Source: Promethearchaeota archaeon (GTDB lineage Archaea; Asgardarchaeota; Lokiarchaeia; Sigynarchaeales; SOKP01). Taken from it: a DNA stretch of 56,995 bases. The notes beneath the pieces were generated by a model. It made no database searches. It was not told where the DNA came from and saw nothing but the letters and a program-made list of their open reading frames with translations. Positions 9,806 through 18,447 of the stretch are shown here, piece by piece; position 1 is the stretch's first letter, and each line of letters begins with the position of its first letter. Position numbers and translations under genes: made by a program. The stretch is from contig JAHLWT010000013.1 in NCBI GenBank assembly GCA_019057775.1, positions 1-56,995 on the forward strand. Reading direction: 5' to 3'.

Positions 9806-10891
9806 TTACATCTTAATTTTTTTGAAATATTTGTTTATTTGTTTAACATCAAATTCATAATTAATCTCTTCCGAAGTATACCACTCACATATTAATTTAA
9901 TTGTTTCATCTATCGATATTTCATTTTTCCAATTTAAGTATTTTTGAGCTTTAGCACTGTTAAGTAGCAATAACTTTGTTTCATAATAATCGTCAGAATG
10001 TTGCTCTGACAAAATTCTATATTTACCTTTACCAATATATACAATAATTTTATCAATTATGTCTCTAACTGTGAAGATATGCTCACTTGTAGGTCCAAAA
10101 TTCCATGCACTTGAATATTTAATGTCTTCACCCCACATTTTTATTGCTAGCATAAGTAATCCTCGAATTGGTTCTAAAACATATTGCCAAGGCCTAACAG
10201 ACTCAGGGTTTCTAATTAAAATATCTTGATTCGTAAGAATTGATCTCATGCAGTCAGAAATTAATCGATCTTTCTGCCAATCTCCACCACCAATGATATT
10301 ACCACTTCTTACTGATGAGATAAGTTTTTTATCAGACTTTTTTCCTGGGTTAAAAAAGGAGTTTCGATACGCAGAAGTAACTAGTTCTGAACAAGCTTTG
10401 CTTGAACTATAGGGATCAAATCCTCCAAGTCTATCTGTTTCATTATAACCTCTTTTTAATCCAAGATTTTCATAAACCTTATCTGTAGTAAAATTAATTA
10501 GTACTTTACATGAATTTGATTTTCGAAAAATTTCAAGTAGATTTATTGTCCCGCCAATATTCACCATATAAGTTTCTCTTGGTATTTCATATGACATTCT
10601 AACAATAGGTTGAGCTGCTAAATGAAAAACAATATCGGGATTATATTTTTTGAAAATCTCATTTAATTTTGTGAAATCTCTAATATCTCCAATTATATGT
10701 GTGATTTTTTCTTTCAGATTTGAGAGAACAAAGTTATCTTTCTCGGTATAGGGTGGAAGAGCATAACCAATAACTTTAACAGATAGTTCATTTAATAATA
10801 TTGCCAGCCAAGAACCAATAAATCCTGTGTGTCCTGTTATTAAAACTTTTTTATCCTCAAAAAAATTTCCAAAATATTTTTTCATTTCCAA
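9806..10891 (-). CDS. rfbG: CDP-glucose 4,6-dehydratase
   Basis: The 361-residue SDR converts CDP-glucose to CDP-4-keto-6-deoxyglucose. Family marks are VLITGHTGFIGSWLA, HLAAQPIVR, the active-site TTDKVYEN, YSSSKACSELV (Tyr-Lys pair), SVRSGNIIGGGDW and SVRPWQYVLEP, all characteristic of RfbG rather than of RmlB. It is second in the operon and overlaps the cytidylyltransferase gene by ten bases. A dedicated 3-dehydratase (RfbH) is not encoded nearby, so the pathway does not appear to lead to a 3,6-dideoxyhexose. Confidence 0.95.
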   Translation of the reverse strand: MEMKKYFGNFFEDKKVLITGHTGFIGSWLAILLNELSVKVIGYALPPYTEKDNFVLSNLKEKITHIIGDIRDFTKLNEIFKKYNPDIVFHLAAQPIVRMSYEIPRETYMVNIGGTINLLEIFRKSNSCKVLINFTTDKVYENLGLKRGYNETDRLGGFDPYSSSKACSELVTSAYRNSFFNPGKKSDKKLISSVRSGNIIGGGDWQKDRLISDCMRSILTNQDILIRNPESVRPWQYVLEPIRGLLMLAIKMWGEDIKYSSAWNFGPTSEHIFTVRDIIDKIIVYIGKGKYRILSEQHSDDYYETKLLLLNSAKAQKYLNWKNEISIDETIKLICEWYTSEEINYEFDVKQINKYFKKIKM

Positions 10892-11655
10892 ATCTTCCAG
10901 AATGCACGATTATTTTTCCATAATCTATTTAAATGATTTACATCCCTTTCATGATCCATACATGCCCAATTTCCTTCATGTTTATAAACCATCACTTCTC
11001 TATTAGTAGTTAATTTCCCCAACACACCAAATTCTAAATCGCAACTCTCATCAGGGGTTATATAATCTAAAAAATCATTATTAAATACCATAAAACCTCC
11101 ATTTATTAACCCAACAGAGGTTTGAGGTTTCTCATTAAATGATATTAAATAACTATCTTGTTCAGTGAGCTCCCCAAATCGTGCTGGTGCATATACCCCC
11201 GTCAATGTGAAAATCTTTTTATGAGATTTATGGAACTCAAGTAATTTTTTCATATCAATGTCGGCAACTCCATCTCCATAAGTCACCATATTAACTTCAG
11301 AATCTAAATATTTCTCAACTCTTTTTATTCTTCCCCCTTTTAAAGTATTCTCTCCAGTATCTACCAGAGTTACCCTCCATTTAGTTTCATCCTTATCATA
11401 AAATACGATATTATTGTTAGACAAATCTATTGTTAAATCAGAATTGTACATATCATAATGGTAGAAATAATCTCGAATTATATTTCCTTTAACACCTAAA
11501 GTAATTATAAATTCATTAAATCCGTAGTATGAATATATTTTCATGATATGCCACAAAATAGGCCTATTTCCAATTTTCACCATTGGTTTGGGAATTAATT
11601 CTGTCCTTCGACCAAGTCTTGTACCCCATCCACCTGCTAAAATAATAACCTTCAT
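10882..11655 (-). CDS. rfbF: Glucose-1-phosphate cytidylyltransferase
   Basis: The 257-residue nucleotidyltransferase makes CDP-glucose from glucose 1-phosphate and CTP. It has the nucleotide-binding start VIILAGGWGTRLGRRTELIPKP cut short relative to RmlA, then LVDTGENTLKGGR, TYGDGVADID (metal and product binding), FNEKPQ, INGGFMVF and the terminal EGNWACMDHERD typical of RfbF. It is the first gene of the minus-strand CDP-sugar operon. A palindrome lies 34 bases upstream of its ATG. Expression of the following four genes probably depends on this promoter. Confidence 0.95.
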   Translation of the reverse strand: MKVIILAGGWGTRLGRRTELIPKPMVKIGNRPILWHIMKIYSYYGFNEFIITLGVKGNIIRDYFYHYDMYNSDLTIDLSNNNIVFYDKDETKWRVTLVDTGENTLKGGRIKRVEKYLDSEVNMVTYGDGVADIDMKKLLEFHKSHKKIFTLTGVYAPARFGELTEQDSYLISFNEKPQTSVGLINGGFMVFNNDFLDYITPDESCDLEFGVLGKLTTNREVMVYKHEGNWACMDHERDVNHLNRLWKNNRAFWKIWK

Positions 11656-11688
11656 TTTCTCTTCTAATGCCTCGCTTCCACTAAATTC

Positions 11689-11703
11689 TTCCTTCAGAAG
11701 GAA
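11689..11703. promoter_or_regulatory. Palindrome upstream of the CDP-sugar operon
   Basis: TTCCTTC-A-GAAGGAA is a perfect inverted repeat with seven-base arms around one base. It begins 34 bases upstream of the rfbF ATG on the minus strand, a position suited to an operator close to an archaeal transcription start. The loop is too short for an RNA hairpin. No cognate regulator is known, and chance cannot be excluded. Confidence 0.3.
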
Positions 11704-11921
11704 TTAATTTCTTTAATTATACAAAAAAAATGATGTTTTAATGCTATTAATTTTTTTTTATTAAAAAATGCTCTTAAATCTTAAATTTAAAATATTAGAA
11801 AAGAAATAAGAATGATACGAATTTATAAATCTTGTAAATGAAGATTAGAGAAAATTGATGAATTTTTTGATTTAAATAGGTTGAATTTATTATTGTTGAA
11901 TAAAAAGTAAAGAGAAATAAA

Positions 11922-12978
11922 ATGAAAAAAGTAAATATTATGAAAGAAGAAAATACATTTGACCGTTTGAATGAAATGGTTGCTGGGTTTATTAAATCAC
12001 GAAAGGAGATTTTGCCATCAAAATTTTGGATGGAATTAAATCAAAAAAATATCCAGCAATTAGAAGAATTTGGATATAATAACTTTAAAAGAACCATTGC
12101 CTGTAATTATTTTACTTGGGTTATAAAAACTAGATTTTGGCAAGACGATCAGATAAGATATTTATATTCTCATTTACCTAAAACATCAGTAGTTATAAAT
12201 TTCCTAAATGCCGTAAAAGCATTATTTATTAGGGGAGCTAAATTTTTAAATATTCGACAAGCTCTTATTTATAACTTTTTAACGTACATGTTTTTGGGAC
12301 TTTTCTCTGCGAAATGATAATAATCGGATGTTAAATAGGTTGTCAGAACCTTTTGAAGGAAATCCCCCTAGATTATTCTCTAATAAAAAGCTTATTTCTC
12401 AAGATTTGGCAAATTCTTTTTTTGAATATCAATCAATAATGTCAATTCCCGATACAAAAGATATTCAATCAATAATGGAGTTAGGATCCGGTTATGGGAG
12501 AACCGCATATGTTTTTTTGAAGTTAATACCAAATATTAAATATATCATAGTTGATATACCCCCTGCTTTATTTATTTCAGAAAAATACTTATCTAATCAG
12601 TTTAAAAGAAAAAAAATTTTTAAATTTCGCAGTTTTAAAAAATATGAAGAAATTAAAAATGAATTTGAACTAGCGGATTTAATTTTTTTACTCCCAGGGC
12701 AACTTGAATTACTTCCTTCTAAAATCATCGATTTTTTTATTAGTATATCATCACTTCAAGAGATGAAGAAAAAGCAAATCGATTATTATTTTAACACAAT
12801 AAATAGGTTAATAAAAAAATATATTTATAGAAAACAATGGAAAATATCTAAAAATCCATCTGATAATATTATTATTACTGAAAGAGACTACCCTATTCTA
12901 GATGGATGGAAACAGGTATATTGGCGTGAATGTAAAGTAAAAACAAAATTTTTTGAGGCGCTATTCAAGGTTGATTAA
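11922..12978 (+). pseudogene. Putative sugar O-methyltransferase, split by a frameshift
   Basis: Frames 11922-12317 (131 residues) and 12328-12978 (216 residues) are the N- and C-terminal parts of one putative sugar O-methyltransferase (the family I know as TIGR04371). The first has LPSKFWMELNQKNIQQLEEFG and FKRTIACNYFTW. The second has EPFEGNPPRLF, KLISQDLANSFFEY, the SAM loop ELGSGYGRTAYVF, VDIPPALFISE and the LLPGQLELLP run. The downstream frame is open back to about 12306, so a shift of +1 near 12290-12317 reconnects them. Family proteins are about this combined length. Either the gene is decaying or one base is misread. The product would O-methylate a glycan sugar. Confidence 0.8.
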
Positions 12979-13184
12979 CAATATTAAAAAAACAATTACT
13001 ATTTTTTAATAATATTTACAAATCAATTTCAATATCCTCCTAAATGATTATTAAATCTATACATAATTTTTTAGCAAAATTAAAAACAGCAAACAATAGT
13101 TGAAGGAATTCCCTAAATCCTTAATACTCTTTTTTATATAATTTGACGGAAAATCTAAATTTAATTTTTGATTAATTTAATAGA

Positions 13185-13982
13185 ATGCTAATAGAAATGA
13201 TTAATAGCCTAGTTTTAAAATTTAAAAAAAAGGCTTCTGAAAGCCTTCTTTTTGAGAAAATAGTTACATTGCTTAAAAAATTCATAAAAATTATTTTGAC
13301 GATTTCTGCAAGGTCAGATCTAAAAAGAAAAACTGCCAAAGTTAAGACTTTTAATGATTATATTGATCTTTCATTATCCTATAATTATACACCTATTAAG
13401 GGATTAAGATTTAAGTTGTTAATCAGGCCTTTACAAATTAAATATGAAATTAGGCAATTTTTCAAACTAGTTGTAAAATATCAACCAAAAATAGTCCTAG
13501 AAATAGGTACTTCTAGAGGGGGTAATTTTTTTTTATTTACTAAATTTTCCAGTCCTAAGGCTCTCCTTATTAGCTTAGATTTACCAGGTGGTAAATTTGG
13601 GGGAGGGTATAATCGTTGGGTTGGTTACTTTTTGAAAAGTTTTGCGCTAGATGGTCAAAAGATCTCTTTAATTAGAGCGGATTCCCATAAACTATCCTCT
13701 TTAAAAAAAGTAAAAAAAGTATTGAAGAATAAACAGATAGACCTTCTTTATATCGATGGTGATCATTCTTATGAAGGTGTAAAAAAAGATTTTGAGATGT
13801 ATAGCCCATTAGTTAAAAAGGGAGGGATAATTGCATTTCATGACATAGTTGAACATCCCATAGAGATTAAATGTGAAGTAAGTAAGTTTTGGAATGAGAT
13901 AAAGAATAATTATGAGCACAAAGAAATTGTTGAGAATTGGGATCAAAAGAAATGTGGTATAGGTCTTATTAAAAAAAAATAA
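13185..13982 (+). CDS. CmcI-like class I SAM methyltransferase
   Basis: The 265-residue protein has a basic, partly hydrophobic N-terminus, then VLEIGTSRGGNFFLFTKF (SAM loop) near residues 105-122, LLISLDLPGG, LLYIDGDHSYEGVKKDFEMY and GGIIAFHDIVEHP. The DGDHSY and FHDI motifs define the CmcI/cephalosporin-hydroxylase-like methyltransferases (Methyltransf_24 group), many of which sit in polysaccharide loci and O-methylate sugars. A paralogue at 40225-41016 shares these motifs and the CEVSKFWNE run. Eighteen bases separate it from the severed N-terminus of the next gene. The substrate is unknown. Confidence 0.85.
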   Translation: MLIEMINSLVLKFKKKASESLLFEKIVTLLKKFIKIILTISARSDLKRKTAKVKTFNDYIDLSLSYNYTPIKGLRFKLLIRPLQIKYEIRQFFKLVVKYQPKIVLEIGTSRGGNFFLFTKFSSPKALLISLDLPGGKFGGGYNRWVGYFLKSFALDGQKISLIRADSHKLSSLKKVKKVLKNKQIDLLYIDGDHSYEGVKKDFEMYSPLVKKGGIIAFHDIVEHPIEIKCEVSKFWNEIKNNYEHKEIVENWDQKKCGIGLIKKK

Positions 13983-14000
13983 TTTATTTAAATTAAAAGT

Positions 14001-14105
14001 ATGAAGGTTCAATTATATAAAATTATTAGAAATGAACTTTTTAAAACAAGAGTATCTTTTTGTAAGCTGTATAATAAGTTTCCTTATTTCAGCGGATTTC
14101 TATAA
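14001..14105 (+). pseudogene. Severed N-terminus of the ParB-methyltransferase gene at 14163
   Basis: From ATG 14001 the frame reads MKVQLYKIIRNELF and NKFPYFSGFL, then meets TAA at 14103-14105. It is in phase with the gene at 14163-15344, and translation past the stop (LGYHFLYILKF, TGKILEL) matches the N-terminal region of the paralogues at 573 and 15507 (FPLYGW, LHKFKFLIGKKILEL). A nonsense codon has therefore separated the first 34 codons from the rest. Confidence 0.7.
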
Positions 14106-14162
14106 TTAGGATATCATTTCCTTTATATTCTTAAATTTATAATCACAGGGAAGATCCTTGAA

Positions 14163-15344
14163 TTGAACGCACGAATAATATATGGAAAATTAGATTTTAA
14201 TAAAGTTTGTCATGTAAATCCTCAAAAAATAAGATATTACCAGGGGAAAGAATTTAATAAATGGAATAATTCATCAAGAATATTGGAGGGGGAGGGGGAT
14301 CTATCAACAAAGCGTTTTGATGATTTATTAACTGTTAAAGCTATACAAAATAGATTTAAGGAAGGAAAAAAATGGAAAGAAACTGAATTCTATCAACTAT
14401 TTTTAAATTTCCTTTCTAAGGGGATAAAAAAGTGGGGTTATAACAATAAAGAAGATTTGGATAGGAGGGTTAATAAAACAGAATCGTTATACTATCAAAT
14501 CAGAAGAAATGGTTATAAATCAAAAATCGAGTTAAACTCTTCTAAGAAATTTTTAACAAAAATCAAAAATCTTAAATCTAATAAAAAAATCTTCGATGAT
14601 ATACTTTTAGCTGTTGGAAGAGAGGGACAGCTTATTTTCATTAATGGAAAACATAGACTTTCAATAGTGAAATTACTTAAAATTCCTAAAATTCCAATCA
14701 TTTTTGTTGTAAGACATAAGAAATGGATGGAATTTAGAAAAAATTTAATTGTTTTTGCCAAGAAATATCAAGGTGGAAAGCTTACTTATCGCCTTACTCA
14801 TCCCTATCTTCAAGATATTCCTTTTAAATATGGAAATCTCAATTTTAATTTAATTAAAGAAAACCTCTCAATTTCTCAAGGAACGCTTCTTGATATCGGA
14901 TCGAACTTAGGATATTTTTGCCATAAATTTGAGGATGAGGGATTTGATTGTTATGCGGTTGAAGAAAATAGATTGGATTTATATTTTTTAAGAAAACTAA
15001 AAGAAGTAGAAAATAAAAAGTTTAATATTATTCATGAAGCTATATTTGAATACAGTAAAAACCAAGAGCTAGTTTTCGATGTGGTATTAGCCTTAAATGG
15101 TTTTCATAAGTATTTAGAGAATAAAGAAACATTCTTAGATTTGATAAATTTTTTAAAAAGACTTAAGGTTAAAGAATTATTTTTTGGGGTTTATAAATAT
15201 AGTAAATTTGGAAAAAAAGGTGGGTATCGAAATTATAGTTCTGATGAGCGTATAAATTTTATAATTGAGAATTCTTGTTTAAATAATGCTATAGTTATTG
15301 GTAAAACAGAAGATGGAAGAGCTCTTTATAAACTTACATATTAA
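14163..15344 (+). CDS. ParB/sulfiredoxin-like domain fused to class I SAM methyltransferase, copy C2 (5' interrupted)
   Basis: From a TTG at 14163 this frame gives 393 residues. It shows HVNPQKI near 17-23, RFKEGKKWKETEFY near 64-77, an intact ParB/sulfiredoxin-like motif (AVGREGQLIFINGKHRLSI, about 150-168) followed by VVRHKKW, then a methyltransferase with LLDIGSNLGYF near 242-252 and CYAVE near 263-267. Homology continues upstream of the TTG to an in-frame TAA at 14103, so the TTG would be a secondary start. If translated, it makes a protein lacking only the basic N-terminal 50 or so residues. It corresponds to the partial gene at 2-427. Residues needed for SAM binding are kept. Confidence 0.65.
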   Translation: MNARIIYGKLDFNKVCHVNPQKIRYYQGKEFNKWNNSSRILEGEGDLSTKRFDDLLTVKAIQNRFKEGKKWKETEFYQLFLNFLSKGIKKWGYNNKEDLDRRVNKTESLYYQIRRNGYKSKIELNSSKKFLTKIKNLKSNKKIFDDILLAVGREGQLIFINGKHRLSIVKLLKIPKIPIIFVVRHKKWMEFRKNLIVFAKKYQGGKLTYRLTHPYLQDIPFKYGNLNFNLIKENLSISQGTLLDIGSNLGYFCHKFEDEGFDCYAVEENRLDLYFLRKLKEVENKKFNIIHEAIFEYSKNQELVFDVVLALNGFHKYLENKETFLDLINFLKRLKVKELFFGVYKYSKFGKKGGYRNYSSDERINFIIENSCLNNAIVIGKTEDGRALYKLTY

Positions 15345-16757
15345 AACTCAAGTTCATAATTAATAAATAAGATTCTCTCTAATATCTTAATTTAAACAAT
15401 TTATTTTTAGAGAGTTATTTCTTGATGAAATATTGATTTCAAAATTATAATAAATTTGTCGAATAACTTTTAACTATATTGAAATATTAAATATAATTGT
15501 TTTATTATGGTAGTTGCTACATTTAAGTTAAAGATAAGAGATTTAATTTTTGATTTGAATCACATAATTCCTATTTTGGGAAGATTTCCCCTATATGGAT
15601 GGAATATTCTTCATAAGTTTAAATTTCTAATTGGAAAAAAAATTCTTGAATTAAGAGGACAATTGAAATATATTACTAAAATATCAAATATCGACAAAAT
15701 ATATTGGGTAAATCCTCAAAAAATACAATTTTATCTTAAAAATGACTCTAAAATAAATAGCAATTCCAAAATATTAAAAAGTGATTGGGAGAAATCAAAA
15801 AAATTATTTGAAGACTTGCCAGTTTATCAAGCCCTTAAGCAAAAATTTAAAGAAGGAAAAAATTGGAAAGACATCGAATATTTTAAAGAAGAAAGTGATG
15901 ATAAACTTAAAGAAATTGAGTTAATACATAATCAAATAAAGAAAAATGTTTTCAAATCAAAAGTAGACCAGCAAAATCTTAAGGACGACAAAATATTAGA
16001 AAGATCTGTAATTTTTGAGGATATCACTGTAATTATTGGTAGAAATGGTCAACTAATAAATTTACACGGAAATCATATCCTTTCAATGGCTATTTTGCTT
16101 GGAATTCCCAAAATTCCAATTAAAATTATTGCAAGACATAAAAATTGGATAAATTTTAAAAAAAGACTTAGTTATTATTCTCGGCATAGAAGCCTATATC
16201 AGTTTCCCATCCATCCTGATCTTCAAGAATTTCCTTTTTCATATGGAGAGTCTCGCTTCGATATGATTAAAGAAAACCTTTCTATTTCACAAGGAACTCT
16301 CCTTGACATTGGGGCAAATTTTGGATATTTCAGTTATAAATTTGAGGATGAGGGATTTGATTGTTATGCTGTAGAAGCAAATTGGCTCAATGCGTATTTT
16401 TTAAAAAAGTTAAGAAATGCAGAAAATAGAAAGTTTAAAGTCATTACAGGATCCATATTTAATTACCATAAAAATAAGGAGCTAAATTTCGATGTAATAT
16501 TTGCCTTAAATATATTTCATCATTTTTTGAGAAGAAAAAATACATATCATGTCTTAATTAAATTATTAAATCGAATTAAAGTTAAAGAATTCTTTTTTGG
16601 AGCTCACAAACCTAAAGAATTTCAGAAGATTAAAGTATATCGAAATTACAGCCCAGATCAGTTTGTAAACTTTATAATTGAGAATTCTCATTTAAGTAAA
16701 GCCAAATTTATTGGAAAAACTAAAAATGGTAGATCTCTTTATAAACTTACACCTTAA
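14918..16757 (+). repeat. Direct repeat, right copy (partner 1-1823)
   Basis: This is the second copy of the two-gene ParB-methyltransferase block, about 14.9 kb from the first and in the same orientation. The spacer 15345-15506 resembles 428-572, including the stretch AATAACTTTTAACTATATT before the second gene. The core 15605-16622 is identical to 671-1688. Both flanks of the core are diverged, so the identity is local and not simply due to a recent duplication of the whole block. Confidence 0.9.
15507..16757 (+). CDS. ParB/sulfiredoxin-like domain fused to class I SAM methyltransferase, copy A2
   Basis: This 416-residue protein is the near twin of copy A1 at 573-1823. It differs by a handful of residues in the first 33 (for example VVATFKLKIRD against LVATFKTKIRN) and a few in the last 45 (FQKIKVYRN against FWNIKSYRN), with none between. 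Domain order is the same: basic N-terminus, WVNPQKI, a degenerate ParB-like GNHIL segment, and a SAM methyltransferase with LLDIGANFGYF. It closes the right repeat and precedes the sulfate-activation operon by about 200 bases. Function is inferred to be glycan methylation. Confidence 0.75.
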   Translation: MVVATFKLKIRDLIFDLNHIIPILGRFPLYGWNILHKFKFLIGKKILELRGQLKYITKISNIDKIYWVNPQKIQFYLKNDSKINSNSKILKSDWEKSKKLFEDLPVYQALKQKFKEGKNWKDIEYFKEESDDKLKEIELIHNQIKKNVFKSKVDQQNLKDDKILERSVIFEDITVIIGRNGQLINLHGNHILSMAILLGIPKIPIKIIARHKNWINFKKRLSYYSRHRSLYQFPIHPDLQEFPFSYGESRFDMIKENLSISQGTLLDIGANFGYFSYKFEDEGFDCYAVEANWLNAYFLKKLRNAENRKFKVITGSIFNYHKNKELNFDVIFALNIFHHFLRRKNTYHVLIKLLNRIKVKEFFFGAHKPKEFQKIKVYRNYSPDQFVNFIIENSHLSKAKFIGKTKNGRSLYKLTP

Positions 16758-16956
16758 ACTTGATTATTTCTTACTATTAACAAAATAATTAAGAAATTTA
16801 AGTTTTAAAAGATTGTTTAGTTTTTTATTATTATTATTATTAAATTGACATCTATCGTCTTGGGGTATTAATAATTAGATTACATTAAGTAACATTAAAT
16901 ATAATTATTCATAATAATTTCTTGATTAATAATAATTAAATTTTTGAGAATTTATC

Positions 16957-17196
16957 ATGTCAAATGATGAACATAAAGTAGAATATACGACTGTATCTAT
17001 TCCCAGGCCTCTTGCTAAAAAGGTTAAGGAAAGAATGAAAGGAACAGGTTTTGCAAGTGTTTCAAGTTATGTTACCTATGTACTTCGGCAAGTATTATCT
17101 TCAATAGAAGAAGAAGAACATTCAAAGCAAGCTTTTACTAAAGAAGAAGAAGAAAAAGTAAAACAACGTTTAAGGGATTTAGGGTATATAGATTAA
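16957..17196 (+). CDS. Small ribbon-helix-helix protein preceding the sulfate-activation operon
   Basis: The 79-residue protein has a CopG/Arc-like start: a strand YTTVSIPRPLAKKV followed by two helices with the turn GFASVSSYVTYVLRQVL, then a charged tail ending in KVKQRLRDLGYID. Such proteins dimerise and bind operator DNA. I recall similar small genes beside sat and cysC in other prokaryotes. The gene lies 68 bases upstream of sat in the same direction, so autoregulation of this operon is a reasonable inference. The tail may instead mediate protein contacts. Confidence 0.75.
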   Translation: MSNDEHKVEYTTVSIPRPLAKKVKERMKGTGFASVSSYVTYVLRQVLSSIEEEEHSKQAFTKEEEEKVKQRLRDLGYID

Positions 17197-17264
17197 AGAT
17201 GTAAAATTTTAAAATGTAATCAGCTAAGATTAACAAATTAATTATTAAAGAGATAAAAAAAATT

Positions 17265-18413
17265 ATGATTCAACCTCACGGTGGAACTTTAATAAATAAA
17301 GAATTACCGAAATTCGAAAAAGAGAGAATTATTGGAGAACTTAAGGAATTTAAAAAGTTACAAGTAAGACCTGAAACAATTAAAGTAATTAAGAACATTT
17401 CCTTTGGTGTTTTTAGCCCTTTGGAAGGTTTCATGAGCGAGAATAATTATCGAAATGTCCTAGAGCACATGTATTTAGAAAACAATTTAGCATGGCCATT
17501 TCCAATTACATTAGATGCTTCTAAAGAGGAAATTGGAGATCTTAAACCAGATGATAAAGTAATTTTAACAAATACGGAAGAGATTCCTATAGCGCTTATG
17601 AATATAGAAGATATCTATTCGTATGATAAGAAAGAATATGCCGAAAAAACATATGGAACATTCAATAGAAACCATCCTGGTGTAGATAGCGTATTTAATT
17701 ACAAAGAAAAATTCATTGGAGGGGAAATTTTTTTATTGAATAGACCTAAAGCTGCATTTCCTGATTTAGATTTAAAACCTATTGAAACAAGAGTGTTATT
17801 TAAAGAAAAGAAATGGGATAGAGTAGTCGCATTTCAAACACGAAATCCTCCTCATTTGGGTCATGAGTATGTACAAAAAGCAGGTTTAACTTATGTTGAT
17901 GGTCTTTTTATTAATCCAGTTATAGGTAAGAAAAAAGTAGGAGATTTTTTAGATGAAGTCATAATAAGATCATATCAAGCTTTAATAAAAGACTATTACC
18001 CTAAAGATAGAGTAGTATTAAGCACGTTTGAAACTGAAATGAGATATGCTGGACCAAAAGAAGCAATATTTCATGCTATAGCAAGAAAGAATTTTGGATG
18101 TGACCATATTATCATAGGACGAGATCATGCGGGGGTAGGGGATTATTATGGACCATACGATGCTCATAAAATATTTGATCATTTTCCAGATTTAGGAATT
18201 GAACCAATTAAATTCAGATCTTTTTCAAAATGTAGTAAATGTAATTCTGTAGTGAATGATAAAATATGTCCTCATCCTCCTGAGATGCAAAACTTCTTTG
18301 CAGGAAAAAAAATAAGGGCAGCACTACAATCGGGTAATCCGCCAGATCCAGAAGTTATGCGTCCTGAAGTTGCAAAAATTATCTTAGAATACGAAAATCC
18401 TTTTGTATCTTAA
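17265..18413 (+). CDS. sat: Sulfate adenylyltransferase (ATP sulfurylase)
   Basis: The 382-residue enzyme makes adenosine 5'-phosphosulfate from ATP and sulfate. It shows FSPLEGFMSENNY, the active-site QTRNPPHLGHEYVQ near residue 190 (QxRNP and HxxH), AGPKEAIFHAIARKNFG, GRDHAGVGDYYGPYDA near 284, and a cysteine-rich SKCSKCNSVVNDKICPHP found in archaeal and many bacterial forms. Its length matches that group, without a fused kinase. A phosphodiesterase gene and cysC follow. Dissimilatory reduction genes (apr, dsr) are absent, so the role is assimilatory or for PAPS-dependent sulfation. Confidence 0.96.
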   Translation: MIQPHGGTLINKELPKFEKERIIGELKEFKKLQVRPETIKVIKNISFGVFSPLEGFMSENNYRNVLEHMYLENNLAWPFPITLDASKEEIGDLKPDDKVILTNTEEIPIALMNIEDIYSYDKKEYAEKTYGTFNRNHPGVDSVFNYKEKFIGGEIFLLNRPKAAFPDLDLKPIETRVLFKEKKWDRVVAFQTRNPPHLGHEYVQKAGLTYVDGLFINPVIGKKKVGDFLDEVIIRSYQALIKDYYPKDRVVLSTFETEMRYAGPKEAIFHAIARKNFGCDHIIIGRDHAGVGDYYGPYDAHKIFDHFPDLGIEPIKFRSFSKCSKCNSVVNDKICPHPPEMQNFFAGKKIRAALQSGNPPDPEVMRPEVAKIILEYENPFVS

Positions 18414-18447
18414 GTTTTTAAAAAAACTGGAATTTTTCTTTTGACCA

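Noticed and set aside
1..16757. The direct repeats as insertion sequences
   Set aside because: They encode ParB-methyltransferase proteins, with no transposase, terminal inverted repeats or target duplications visible.
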